From assembly GCA_002367105.1 (NCBI GenBank), contig DFCS01000029.1, forward strand, positions 1 to 64,000: a stretch of DNA of 64,000 nt. Reading direction: 5' to 3'. Of this stretch, positions 31,239 through 40,600 are shown piece after piece. Source of the stretch: Hungatella sp. UBA3048 (GTDB lineage: Bacteria > Bacillota > Clostridia > Lachnospirales > Lachnospiraceae). The translations under genes and the position numbers were made by a program. The notes below the pieces were generated by a model that did no database searches, was not told the origin of the DNA, and saw only the letters and a program-made list of their open reading frames with translations. Each line of letters starts with the position of its first letter. The first letter of the stretch is position 1.

Positions 31239-34200
31239 ATGAAAAAAAGAATGAAAGGGTTCGCCTGCTTGCTTTGTACAACTATGGTAATAAGTACATT
31301 GCCATCATGGGAAGTATATGCGGAAAATCAGCGGATCGTGGAAAAGACAGTTCATACAGCTACTCCTTCCGAGGCGGACCGGGATACGGAAGACAATGAG
31401 GTGGTGGCGGAAGAGAAAGAAAACAGCGAGGATCTGGAATCCGGTTTAGAAACAGGTGGAAAGATGGATGAGGGGTTAAGAGAATCCAGTCCTTCTGAAG
31501 CGGAAGAAATACCAAAAGATGTACCTACAATCCTTCCCACTAAAATAGCGGTAATGAACGCCTCATTCAGCTCCCTGGGTGATATCTGGGATGCCTGGGC
31601 AGGAAAGACCAGCTTTGAATTCTTGAGCGGGAACCAGGGAGAAGGTACAAAAGAAAAACCCTTCCTTATCAAGAACAGGGAACAGCTCATGGGCCTCTCG
31701 GAGCTGACCGCCATGGGAATGATGGTTCCGGAGTCCGGGGATACGAAATATGCCGGTGACTATTCCGGATGCTATTTTGTCCTTGGAGGAAATATTGATC
31801 TACAGGGAGTGAATTGGATACCCATCGGTTTTTACAGGGATTCCTCTGAAAATGCCGGTGAGGTCCTTTATCCCTTTAGCGGTGAGTTTGACGGAAACGG
31901 ATATACAATCAAGAACTTAAAACTTAATTCCTTCGCCAGCTATAATAATGTAGGGCTGTTTGGGGCAGTCTCGGATGGGGTCATCCATGACGTTACTATT
32001 ATACCGGACAGCAGCGAGATTAAGGGAAAAGACCGGACTGGAGTTGTGGCCGGGTATGCTGAGAATTCCAAGATCCGGAACGTGACCGTGAAAAATGCCT
32101 ATATCCGCTCTACCGGTATTGCAGGGGGAATCGCCGGAGAGATCAGCGGTACCGTCATTGAAAATGCTGTCTGTGAAAAGATGATGATTGATGCCGCCGG
32201 CGGACAAGATGTGATTTATGTTGGAGGGATCGCCGGGATTGCATCGGATTCCTATATTGTAGACTCTAATGTTTCCACAGGCGACGGAACCACGGCCAGA
32301 ATCCAGGGGACAGGCTATATCGGAGGGATCGTCGGATACCAGAATGCAGCCTATATCTACAATACTCAGGTAAGCGGAACCATCGGCGGCTACCATTCAA
32401 CGGCTATCGGAGGAATCACCGGAAGATATGCATCCGGGAAACTTAAAGTGGCACGGTTTGAGGGGACCATCGGAAACTCTCAGCTTGGTTCCTTAGCAAG
32501 AGAGGGGACATTTATCGGAACCAGACAAGGCGCCGCAACAAACTTTAATTACATAGAAGATGTAGCCTATTTGTTTACGGATTCAGAAAGCAAGATCAGC
32601 TCCAATGTATGCGGTTCAGAGATCAGTGATGATAACGACTATACCTATGCTGCGCGTGTAGGCTACTGGCATACCGGGGATCTGTATTATACCCTGGTGC
32701 AGGGCGGGGCTAAAAAAACCATATCTGACTGGTATTTCTACGAAGAATTAGAAAATGGCATTCTGACCGTTAAGGATGAGGAAAGCGGGGATTACATTCT
32801 GGATCATTTTGCTCCAAATTCCATGGGACGCCCCGTGAGGGGGTATCTGTTAAATGTGAATCAGATCGATACGGTGGCAAATGGTCAGAACTTTTACGAT
32901 ATCGCTGCCCTGGAGGTGAGGGGAAGCTCCCAGTACTCAAAACCTCTTGATAAGGAACATCGGGGCGCCATTGCAGCTGGGACAACGGTAAGCGTAACAA
33001 CAACTCCTAAAAATACGGATACAGAAAAGTTTCAGATGGAAGGAACTCCAATTTACACAAACAGTAAAGGAGTAAAAAGGAATACTACCTATTCAGATAG
33101 CAGCCATGCCTATACCTTTTCGATGCCGCAGGAGGATATATCTGTATCAGCGGTTTATAAGAAGGTGGCCGTGTCCATCAAGGTGGAACCTGAGGATTAT
33201 TCTTTTGCAGTAGTAAAGACCAGGACAGGTAACCGGAAAAGTCCAGTAAAGACCACAGAGATCAGGAATAAGGAAGGGAAGCTCATTGCCCGTTATATTA
33301 ACGGAGTGTTAGAGCAGGGAACCGAAGTTCAACCAGTAAATATCAAGGCCATCATTGATGTAAATAATGACGTAGAGGACGGCCGGGTGAAATGGAGCAT
33401 AGACGATCCCCAGCTTATCAGTCTGGCGAAAAACGATGATGAGGAAATTGATGGCTATACAGTCAAATCAGCCAGCCTTACCGTAAACCTTTCTTCCTCC
33501 TTTTTTACAAGCATCACAGAAGATTCAGAAAGAATCCAGGCGGAAGGGAATTACCAGTATAAGATCCCCAATACGATCTATGGAGCTGGGCACCAGAACG
33601 GCGGCATTGCGGTCCTGACAGCACAAACCAGACCATCCGCTTCCTTTGAGGGAAAGCCCTGTACGGCGAACAGCCGGATCAATGTCACATTTCAGATCCT
33701 GGATAATACCCTAGTGGCAACGGAGGGAGCAAACCTGGATAAACAGGCCCTTACTTATACCGTAACAAGGACCTTAACCGGGGACCGGACTAATCCGCAG
33801 GAAACAGTGACGGTAACAGCTCCCCAGTCATTGACAGCTACATTTACACCGGATTTTTTCTCCAGGGATGAAGTGACCTGGTTAAGCTCCGATCCAGCTG
33901 TGGTACTAGTATCTCAGGATCAGGAAGCTTACCGGGAGGCATCGGTTTCAGCACTTAAGGATACCGCTTGGATCAAAAATATCATGGCAACGGATAACGG
34001 AATCCGGGAGAGTGATAAGTATGCAAAGATATCTGGGGCCGGAAGCCGGGAGGTGATTGTTGCCGTAAATGGGAAGGACAAGCTTGGCAATCAGGCTTCG
34101 GCCACATGTCAGGTGAACGTAAAGTTTCTAACCAATGATCAGACAAGGATCATTCCGGAAGAGATCACTCTGGATAAGACAACGCTTTCTTATAGTCTTG

Positions 34201-35414
34201 GGTATCAGAAGGCAGGAGACATCCATTCCGTAACGCTCCAAAAGATTGGCTTTGAAACGAGAAAACTATCCGCAGCCATTCTTCCGAAGGTGGAGGATAC
34301 CACAGAGCATGAACCCTACGATCGCAGCGTTTTATGGACCTCTTCCGATCCGGAAGCAGTAGCGGTGGATCAGGAAGGTATTGTAGTACCGGTTGACGGA
34401 GCACCGTGGATCAGAGAAGCACTTTTAAAGGCACCGTATCGGGCAGAAAAGAACGTGGAGATCACAGCCATAACAAAAGATGGCCAGAAAGCTGCTTCCT
34501 GTAAGGTCACATTAACCTTCCAGGCAGAATGCATCGAGGCAGACCGGGAGGGTGAGAAATTTGACCTGATAATCACAAAGACGGGAAGATCAAGCAGCCC
34601 TGTTCTTTCATGGAAAGGACTTGAAAGCAAGAAATTCAATGCTTCCGTTTATTCCGGAAGCCAGGATATGAAGAATGTTCTATGGAGTTCCTCTGATGCC
34701 AGTATCCTTACTGTGGATCAGGAAGGAAACGCGACTCCTGTAGTTTTTAAAGAAAAACAGGATGTTGTGGTTAACTGGATTAAGGAGGCCATGACAAGAC
34801 CCCCATATACTGGAACCGCAGCGGTAACGGTTTATGCATCTACAAGTGATGGAAAGATGTTTGATTTTATTACTGTTACTCTTAATTTTAAGGTAATTGA
34901 CAATACGACCTCAAGCAGCTCCGGCGGAGGCGGGGGTTCTTCAGGTGGTGGAAGTAGTGCACGCTCCGTGGGAGTAACGGCTGCAGGGAATACTCAGGGG
35001 CCAGCGGCTCCAGCTGGAGCAGTAACGGGAACCTGGACACAGGTGGCAAATGGAAAATGGATCTTTGCGTCAAACCGGACGTATACAGATGAATGGGCAT
35101 ATATCAGTAACCCTTACGCAGCCGGAGAGCAGGAAAAAGCCTCCTGGTTCCGGTTTGACAGGGAGGGTTTTATGGTAACAGGCTGGCAAACAGATCCAGA
35201 TGGAAATACTTATTACTTAAAAACTTCAATGGACGGAACCCAGGGCCAAATGCTTACCGGGTGGCAATACATATCCGGTGAAGCGGGGCAAGCTGTAGAA
35301 GGAGCATGGTATTTCTTTAACCCGGCTTCCGATGGAACTAGAGGTAAACTCTTGATCAGCTCTGTTACACCAGATGGATATACAGTTAATGAGAAAGGCC
35401 AATGGGTACAGTAA
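31239..35414 (+). CDS. Giant secreted surface protein with GLUG-like repeats, Ig-like repeats and C-terminal wall-binding repeats
   Basis: ATG 31239 is preferred because AAAGGG lies 8 bases before it (the ATG at 31233 is too close). The 1391-residue protein has a signal peptide (about 1-30), an acidic low-complexity segment (about 35-95), then a repetitive beta-helix-like part (about 130-430) with GLUG-type units such as GLFGAVSDGVIHDVTI, IAGGIAGEISGTVIENAV, VYVGGIAGIASDSYIV-like and IGGIVGYQNAAYIYN. Three to four diverged Ig-like repeats (about 640-1220: VKWSIDDPQLISL, VTWLSSDPAVVLV, VLWTSSDPEAVAV, VLWSSSDASILTV) follow. The end (about 1265-1391) has WTQVANGKWIF, FRFDREGFMVTGW, MLTGWQYI and TPDGYTVNEKGQW wall repeats. 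It is probably an adhesin or matrix protein. Confidence 0.8.
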   Translation: MKKRMKGFACLLCTTMVISTLPSWEVYAENQRIVEKTVHTATPSEADRDTEDNEVVAEEKENSEDLESGLETGGKMDEGLRESSPSEAEEIPKDVPTILPTKIAVMNASFSSLGDIWDAWAGKTSFEFLSGNQGEGTKEKPFLIKNREQLMGLSELTAMGMMVPESGDTKYAGDYSGCYFVLGGNIDLQGVNWIPIGFYRDSSENAGEVLYPFSGEFDGNGYTIKNLKLNSFASYNNVGLFGAVSDGVIHDVTIIPDSSEIKGKDRTGVVAGYAENSKIRNVTVKNAYIRSTGIAGGIAGEISGTVIENAVCEKMMIDAAGGQDVIYVGGIAGIASDSYIVDSNVSTGDGTTARIQGTGYIGGIVGYQNAAYIYNTQVSGTIGGYHSTAIGGITGRYASGKLKVARFEGTIGNSQLGSLAREGTFIGTRQGAATNFNYIEDVAYLFTDSESKISSNVCGSEISDDNDYTYAARVGYWHTGDLYYTLVQGGAKKTISDWYFYEELENGILTVKDEESGDYILDHFAPNSMGRPVRGYLLNVNQIDTVANGQNFYDIAALEVRGSSQYSKPLDKEHRGAIAAGTTVSVTTTPKNTDTEKFQMEGTPIYTNSKGVKRNTTYSDSSHAYTFSMPQEDISVSAVYKKVAVSIKVEPEDYSFAVVKTRTGNRKSPVKTTEIRNKEGKLIARYINGVLEQGTEVQPVNIKAIIDVNNDVEDGRVKWSIDDPQLISLAKNDDEEIDGYTVKSASLTVNLSSSFFTSITEDSERIQAEGNYQYKIPNTIYGAGHQNGGIAVLTAQTRPSASFEGKPCTANSRINVTFQILDNTLVATEGANLDKQALTYTVTRTLTGDRTNPQETVTVTAPQSLTATFTPDFFSRDEVTWLSSDPAVVLVSQDQEAYREASVSALKDTAWIKNIMATDNGIRESDKYAKISGAGSREVIVAVNGKDKLGNQASATCQVNVKFLTNDQTRIIPEEITLDKTTLSYSLGYQKAGDIHSVTLQKIGFETRKLSAAILPKVEDTTEHEPYDRSVLWTSSDPEAVAVDQEGIVVPVDGAPWIREALLKAPYRAEKNVEITAITKDGQKAASCKVTLTFQAECIEADREGEKFDLIITKTGRSSSPVLSWKGLESKKFNASVYSGSQDMKNVLWSSSDASILTVDQEGNATPVVFKEKQDVVVNWIKEAMTRPPYTGTAAVTVYASTSDGKMFDFITVTLNFKVIDNTTSSSSGGGGGSSGGGSSARSVGVTAAGNTQGPAAPAGAVTGTWTQVANGKWIFASNRTYTDEWAYISNPYAAGEQEKASWFRFDREGFMVTGWQTDPDGNTYYLKTSMDGTQGQMLTGWQYISGEAGQAVEGAWYFFNPASDGTRGKLLISSVTPDGYTVNEKGQWVQ

Positions 35415-35437
35415 AACGACATAATAAAAATACATAT

Positions 35438-35459
35438 CCCCTGCCCATAAGGGCAGGGG
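35438..35459 (+). promoter_or_regulatory. GC-rich stem-loop before ssb
   Basis: CCCCTGCCC-ATAA-GGGCAGGGG is a perfect 9-bp stem with a tetraloop and no T-run, ending eight bases before the ssb ribosome site. It may mark an mRNA processing or stabilising point, or hinder ssb translation. Confidence 0.55.
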
Positions 35460-35474
35460 GGAATGGAGGAAAAT

Positions 35475-35906
35475 ATGAATCGTGTAATTTTAATGGGGAG
35501 ATTAACCCGTGATCCAGAAGTAAGATATTCCCAAGGAGAGCGTGTTATGGCAGTTGCAAGGTATACTCTCGCAATTGATCGCAGAGTCCGCAGGAATCAG
35601 GACGGCAATGAACAGACAGCTGACTTTATCAATTGTGTTGCATTTGACAAAGCAGGAGAGTTTGCTGAAAAATATTTTCGTCAGGGTATGAGAATACTGG
35701 TTTCCGGAAGAATCCAGACCGGGAGCTATACAAATAAAGACGGAAATAAAGTATATACAACGGATATTATATTGGATGAACAGGATTTTGCTGACAGCAA
35801 GAATGTATCTTATGATAATTCAAGACCAGAATCTTCTAATGTAGTAGAGGGCAGCTTTATGAATATTCCAGATGGAATAGCTGATCCTGACTTACCATTT
35901 ATTTAG
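35475..35906 (+). CDS. ssb: Single-stranded DNA-binding protein (orphan copy)
   Basis: The 143-residue OB-fold protein contains NRVILMGRLTRDPEVRYS, the FINCVAFDKAGEFAEKYF block and RILVSGRIQTGSYTNKDG. The C-terminal tail ends IADPDLPFI, which keeps the acidic-hydrophobic tip used to recruit partner proteins but with a terminal Ile after the usual Phe. Start at 35475 has ATGGAGGAAAAT before it. The gene is not beside rpsF or rpsR, so it is probably a second copy, as often found on mobile elements or competence loci. It stands between surface protein genes and a toxin-antitoxin-like locus. Confidence 0.92.
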   Translation: MNRVILMGRLTRDPEVRYSQGERVMAVARYTLAIDRRVRRNQDGNEQTADFINCVAFDKAGEFAEKYFRQGMRILVSGRIQTGSYTNKDGNKVYTTDIILDEQDFADSKNVSYDNSRPESSNVVEGSFMNIPDGIADPDLPFI

Positions 35907-36035
35907 GGGAGGAATATATACTTGAACATTGACAACCGAATATATTTAACTGATAGAAAAAGTTTAGAAAATAGATTTGATTATCAAACTGTGAGCTTGT
36001 ATTAGGGTGCGATTTTAACTTTAACTGAAAGAAGT

Positions 36036-36064
36036 TTGAAAATATTACCATAGAATGCTATAAT
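36036..36064 (+). promoter_or_regulatory. Promoter of the small toxin-like gene
   Basis: TTGAAA (36036-36041), 17 bp and a perfect TATAAT (36059-36064). Transcription from about 36071 gives a 5' leader of about 50 nt that ends in CGAAAGGGGGTGG, a strong ribosome site. Confidence 0.7.
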
Positions 36065-36119
36065 TATTGTGGTAGTCAATCTGCCGGGTGGTTTCTATCT
36101 CCGAAAGGGGGTGGTTATT

Positions 36120-36221
36120 GTGAACACATATGAGGAATTTATGGTTATCATAAATGTTGCAGCGCTAATCGTTGCAATACTTACATACGTGAAGCGCAAT
36201 GACAAAGGTACAAAAAAATAA
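36120..36221 (+). CDS. Putative holin-like small toxin (type I TxpA/BsrG-like)
   Basis: A 33-residue gene starts with GTG at 36120. The peptide (MNTYEEFMVIINVAALIVAI, then LTYVKRNDKGTKK) has a short N-terminus TYE, one membrane helix (about 7-24) and a basic tail. This matches the form of the TxpA/BsrG/BsrE and putative holin-like toxin peptides, which also start with TYE/VYE and insert into the membrane. It is preceded by the typical CTCCGAAAGGGGGTGG leader and followed by a bidirectional terminator. An antisense promoter faces it, as in known type I systems. No other copy is seen in the window. Confidence 0.7.
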   Translation: MNTYEEFMVIINVAALIVAILTYVKRNDKGTKK

Positions 36222-36256
36222 TCACCCAGCCGTCCAAAGCATTGGTGATTATTTTT
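36217..36256. terminator. Bidirectional terminator of toxin mRNA and antisense RNA
   Basis: AATAATCACC (36217-36226) pairs perfectly with GGTGATTATT (36244-36253). T-runs follow on both strands (TTTT on plus; a run of seven T on minus from the AAAAAAA at 36212-36218). Confidence 0.8.
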
Positions 36257-36311
36257 AAAAAATAAGTTATCAAGATTTGGAAGCCACTCTGTGGAGTTGG
36301 CTACCCTTTGT
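36217..36311 (-). ncRNA. Predicted antisense antitoxin RNA
   Basis: A minus-strand promoter (see 36318-36346) would start transcription near 36311 and end at the shared terminator, giving an RNA of about 95-100 nt whose 3' end overlaps the 3' end of the toxin mRNA. The RNA includes a short hairpin (GGTAGCC...GGCTTCC region, about 36273-36300). The layout is that of the txpA/RatA and bsrG/SR4 pairs. It is a prediction from the sequence only. Confidence 0.5.
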
Positions 36312-36317
36312 ACCTTT

Positions 36318-36346
36318 AGAATAGCACTAATTTATAGAGTTGTCAA
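36318..36346 (-). promoter_or_regulatory. Antisense promoter facing the toxin gene
   Basis: On the minus strand TTGACA (36346-36341), 17 bp, then TATTCT (36323-36318). The -35 is perfect and the -10 has four of six matches. Confidence 0.65.
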
Positions 36347-36386
36347 ATCAGAGATTTTTTAATAAGCTTTATGGGAGGAGTTAATT

Positions 36387-37436
36387 ATGAAAAAAAAATT
36401 ATTAACGGCTGTTATTTCAGCTATTTTAATAATTGGATTAGTAACAACCTCTTTTGCCGGTCAGTGGAAGCAGGAAGGTGCATCATGGAAATACCAAAAT
36501 GATAATGGATTTTATGCTACAGGCTGGAATTGGATTGATGGAAAATCCTACTTCTTTGATACGGACGGAAAGATGTTTTTAAACACGACCACTCCTGATG
36601 GTTATTCAGTTAATGCAGAAGGAGCGTGGGTTGTGAATGGTATTATACAGACCCAGAATGCCAGAGCATCAGGTACAAACACTGGAAACTATGACCAACA
36701 ATATCCGTTGAAAGGATATATGGAATTATGGTTTGTAAAAAACCCAAATACTGGAGCAACTGCTTGGAAAAGTGACCCATATAACTTCATTAATGAAGCT
36801 GCTGGTCCAATGCAGTATGTCTTGGAACTTGCTATCAGAAACAAAGACCCTCATTCTCTAACCTATTTTGATGGGAGGGAACTGGCTGCTATTGCAAAAT
36901 TGACGGATTATCCTACCATAGGATTAGAAAATGTGAATCAGGAGAAATTAGAGTTTCTTACTATAGAAATCCGTGACTTTTTAAACAGCTTTGACTGGAG
37001 AAACGCATCCGATTATGAAAAGGCGGTGCGAATTGTAAAGAGAATCACACAAGCGGATTATCTGGACCAAGAAGGAACTCAATATTCCTATAGTTGTTTG
37101 GTTGATGGAAAGGCAAATTGCAGTGGGTATACTGGTGCTGCATTTTTGCTCGCAGCATGTGTTGGATTGCCAGCAAGTGAACTTGGATCTGTAAATCATG
37201 CTTACCCAGTTTTTCTAGTGGATAGTGTATGGCTCGCATATGAGCCAACCAGTAAAGATGACTACTTTACTGTAGCAGATGTGTATGCAAAAAATTATTT
37301 TGGAAATTATCAGCAGCTTGGAGAATATTGTGATGGAACTGGATATGAGATTCCCACAAGTGTGGAAGGAAAGTTCTCTAATATCACGTACGGAATAATT
37401 CGAGGAGAGCGGGCTCCGTTTATAAAGTTCAATTAA
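36387..37436 (+). CDS. Secreted transglutaminase-like protein with wall-binding repeats
   Basis: The 349-residue protein has a signal peptide (1-24), two choline-binding-type repeats (about 25-82: ASWKYQNDNGFYATGWNWID, GKSYFFDTDGKMFL and TPDGYSVNAEGAW) and a C-terminal transglutaminase-like domain. Its triad is visible: Cys245 in GKANCSGYTG, His271 in SVNHAYPVFLVD, and an acidic residue in DSVWLAYEPTS. Such proteins may crosslink or cleave peptide bonds in wall or surface proteins. The large isopeptide-type protein follows 200 bp downstream, so a functional pair is possible but not shown. ATGGGAGGAGTTAATT precedes the ATG. Confidence 0.8.
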   Translation: MKKKLLTAVISAILIIGLVTTSFAGQWKQEGASWKYQNDNGFYATGWNWIDGKSYFFDTDGKMFLNTTTPDGYSVNAEGAWVVNGIIQTQNARASGTNTGNYDQQYPLKGYMELWFVKNPNTGATAWKSDPYNFINEAAGPMQYVLELAIRNKDPHSLTYFDGRELAAIAKLTDYPTIGLENVNQEKLEFLTIEIRDFLNSFDWRNASDYEKAVRIVKRITQADYLDQEGTQYSYSCLVDGKANCSGYTGAAFLLAACVGLPASELGSVNHAYPVFLVDSVWLAYEPTSKDDYFTVADVYAKNYFGNYQQLGEYCDGTGYEIPTSVEGKFSNITYGIIRGERAPFIKFN

Positions 37437-37462
37437 TAAATTCTAATTATTATTTATAAAAA

Positions 37463-37496
37463 GGCTATCGGTTAAACATAATCGGTAGCTTTTTTC
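37463..37496 (+). terminator. Intrinsic terminator after the transglutaminase-like gene
   Basis: GGCTATCGGTTA (37463-37474) pairs with TAATCGGTAGCT (37479-37490) with G-T pairs, and six T residues follow. Confidence 0.8.
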
Positions 37497-37635
37497 TTTT
37501 GCCCAAGTTAGAAACAGGTAATTTTCTAAAAGTGAAAAGAAGGTAGACGGACAGATTTCCAGTCATTATAGTATGAATTTTTTCTTGCAACTCACCTAAA
37601 AAAGCAAGGATTAACTTAGAAAGCAGAGGAGTGTT

Positions 37636-40600
37636 ATGAAAGGAATAAAACTGAATCGGAAAATTGCTGGGTTTCTTGCAGCTGTTCTATTTTTAACACC
37701 TATATTTTCATATTTTTCATCAGATATTTTTAATTCTTGGGGGTTTGGCATGGTGTTTGTTAGTTCCGGACAGGCTGGGCATCCATATTTGATGGGAAAA
37801 GCTCCCGGTGACGAAAGAGAAACCTATTTCTTTTGTATGAATAAAGGAGCCTCGGCACATAGTAATTACGATTATTCCAAAGTTAATGCGGATATCAATT
37901 ATAATGAAGGAACCATTGAGCAGAAAAGAATGTTCTGGGCCTATATTGGTGCATTTGGAAGTTATGATAGGAAACCAGAACTTAACACATATTTTGGACG
38001 TATAAATCCAGTTGAAGCAAGAGAAGTTGCATGGTCAAAGGGTAAAAGCAATGGTTCAGTCTGGGTAGAAAACTTGGCAAATGACGGTTTTATGTCCTTA
38101 CAAAATATTCCAGCTGGCTGTAAAGACCCTAAGGATATTCTTGAGTTGATCAGTAAATATAATTCCGAGGGTACGGCTATGTATATCAATGACTTAAGAA
38201 GTGGCCCCGGACAGATGGATACAAAAAAGCTCTATGAATTAACTGGACTCACAGATTGGGAAACCTTTGTGAAATATTGTAAAATTGACGCTGTATCTCC
38301 GGGAATGGTCATTAACACGGACGGACAGAATCTTACATGGAGCTTCCCTAATGTCCCGGCTGGTCAGAAACCTACCGAAGCGGTTATGAAGATTAGCTAC
38401 GATCCTTCCATTTTTAGAGTATTGGAAGTCACTGGTAGCCTAGAATATTTCCAGTGTAATATACCAGGCTCCCAGCAATTATATCGTGCTAAAGGAAAAG
38501 TAAAAGAACAAAACTGTGAGTTTTTCCTCACTACAAAATACAGTGCAAATACCCCCTCATTAACTCCTGGTGGAGGAGAAGTTTCCTTAAAGGTTTATCG
38601 GCACAATGAAACCTTTGAATCCAATTATAAAGTTGATCTGGAAAAAAGAGACTATGAAACTGGAAATTCTTTGCAGGATTCTACATGGCAGGTATTGGAG
38701 CATTTCGATGATAGCCAGTTAAGTGATGATGAATCAGATGGCGGAATCATCAAAGATAACATGAGAGAAGACCCAACGACCTGGCAGGATTGGCTGATAT
38801 TTGACGATGATCTGGTAACGGATGCCAGTGGGAGGGTTTCCCATAAAGATACCCGTTTTTATGATTTTAGCCATGCCTATTGCAATGGTCATCCAGTTCC
38901 CCCGGAACCAAATATTGATGAATCGGAAAGTGGAAAAGGCGGGGAAGGAGAAGGAAGCAATGACTCCGATGAAGCGGCAGAAGAGTATGAAAGATTAATG
39001 GAGGAATGGCAAGCGGCAGTAGACGAATGTGAAGCCCGTGCGGCGGCCAGTGGAGGAACATTCCATCACTGGGAATGCGGTAGTGAAGAGGAGCCGTCTG
39101 TGGAAGAAGCATTTGAAGCATCAGGCTGTAAGGCTGCCAGGGATGATGCAAATAAAACATTTATCAATCTTGAGTATGATTACACGTTCAGGGAAACAAA
39201 ACCAAGGGATGGCTACATCATTCATGATCCGGGACATCCGGATGATGTTCCGATTGAAATTATCACAACAGCAGCTTCCGAAGCAGGAAGAGCTAAAAGG
39301 TGGAAAAGTTCCAGTAATGCAGATATAAGAGTTACAGGATATGTCCGAAACATAACGAAGGGTAGTTCAAGTAATGAAGGCATCTTAGAGGGATCTGCAA
39401 TGCAGAGTTTAACAAACATGGAAATTTCCGAATTAGAGAATTCCAGCCTGACGGATGAGGAAGAATTAGTACTTGCTGATAATGATAGCAATATGGCAAG
39501 TACATCTACATATTCTGATGCTTATGAGGAAAGTGGAGATTTAATCCTGAAAGAAACCTATGATCTCCCATTAGGAGAAAGAATCATTAACAAATTACTA
39601 AAGTTTATAGGGCTTCCCACTGCTTTTGCGGAGGAAAAGGAGATAACCGTCAAACTTACTGCTAAGGAGGCTGAAGAGTTATATGATGAAGCGCTTGATA
39701 CAGAAGAGGAATTTTTAGACGAATTCTTAAATGATTCTGATGAATCTACTCCATCGCAGGGGAGAAGGAACTTAATGAATCTTTCATTAAAATATAGTCT
39801 GTCCACAGATTCCAGCGCCTCCCTTCCTAAAGAAGAAGGAAGAATAAGGCAAATAACCCTTTTTGCGAAAGATACTGATGAAGAGCCAGTCATGACAACA
39901 ATGCTTGGTTTAAGTGCTCTCAGCAGAGCTTCCAGTAAAGTATTTAAAGAAGGAGAAGAGGACAGCCAACCGGAAGTAGACAAAGGACCGAGTAAAAATA
40001 CAGCTCACACCTTTAAGGTATACGATCATCGTGTACCAGGGCAGGTTCATTTCAATAAGAAAGATATGGAATTAAAGGCTGGAGAGTCTGTAAATTATGA
40101 TTCCTATGGAGATTCCCAGGGAGATGCAGCTTTAGAAGGTGCAGTATATGGTTTGTTTGCGGCTGATCCTATTTACGGACCGGACACACAACGAGATGAC
40201 AGTGGAAATGTTACAGCTGGTATCGGAGTGGTATTTGATGCAAATGATCTTGTCTCAGTCGCAGCCATTGATAAAAATGGGGAAGGTTCCTTCTTAACGA
40301 TAACGGAAAGACCTCATAGTATCTACAATTACAAGGCAGGAAAAATTGAATATACCGGAAAGGGATACCCGGAAAACCTGTATGTCAAAAACAGTTATGA
40401 AAAAGCACAGCCGCAAGAGGAAAGGGGACGTATCTATAGAGATAATAAAACCATGAATGGGGATTGCTGGGTAGGAAGACCTTTAATTCTTGGCAATTAT
40501 TATATCAAAGAACTTACTCGTTCCGAAGGATATGAGCTTTCTATTACCGGTAAGGATATGGAGGTTACGAATGCAGAGAAAAGTACCCGTGAGTCCTATG

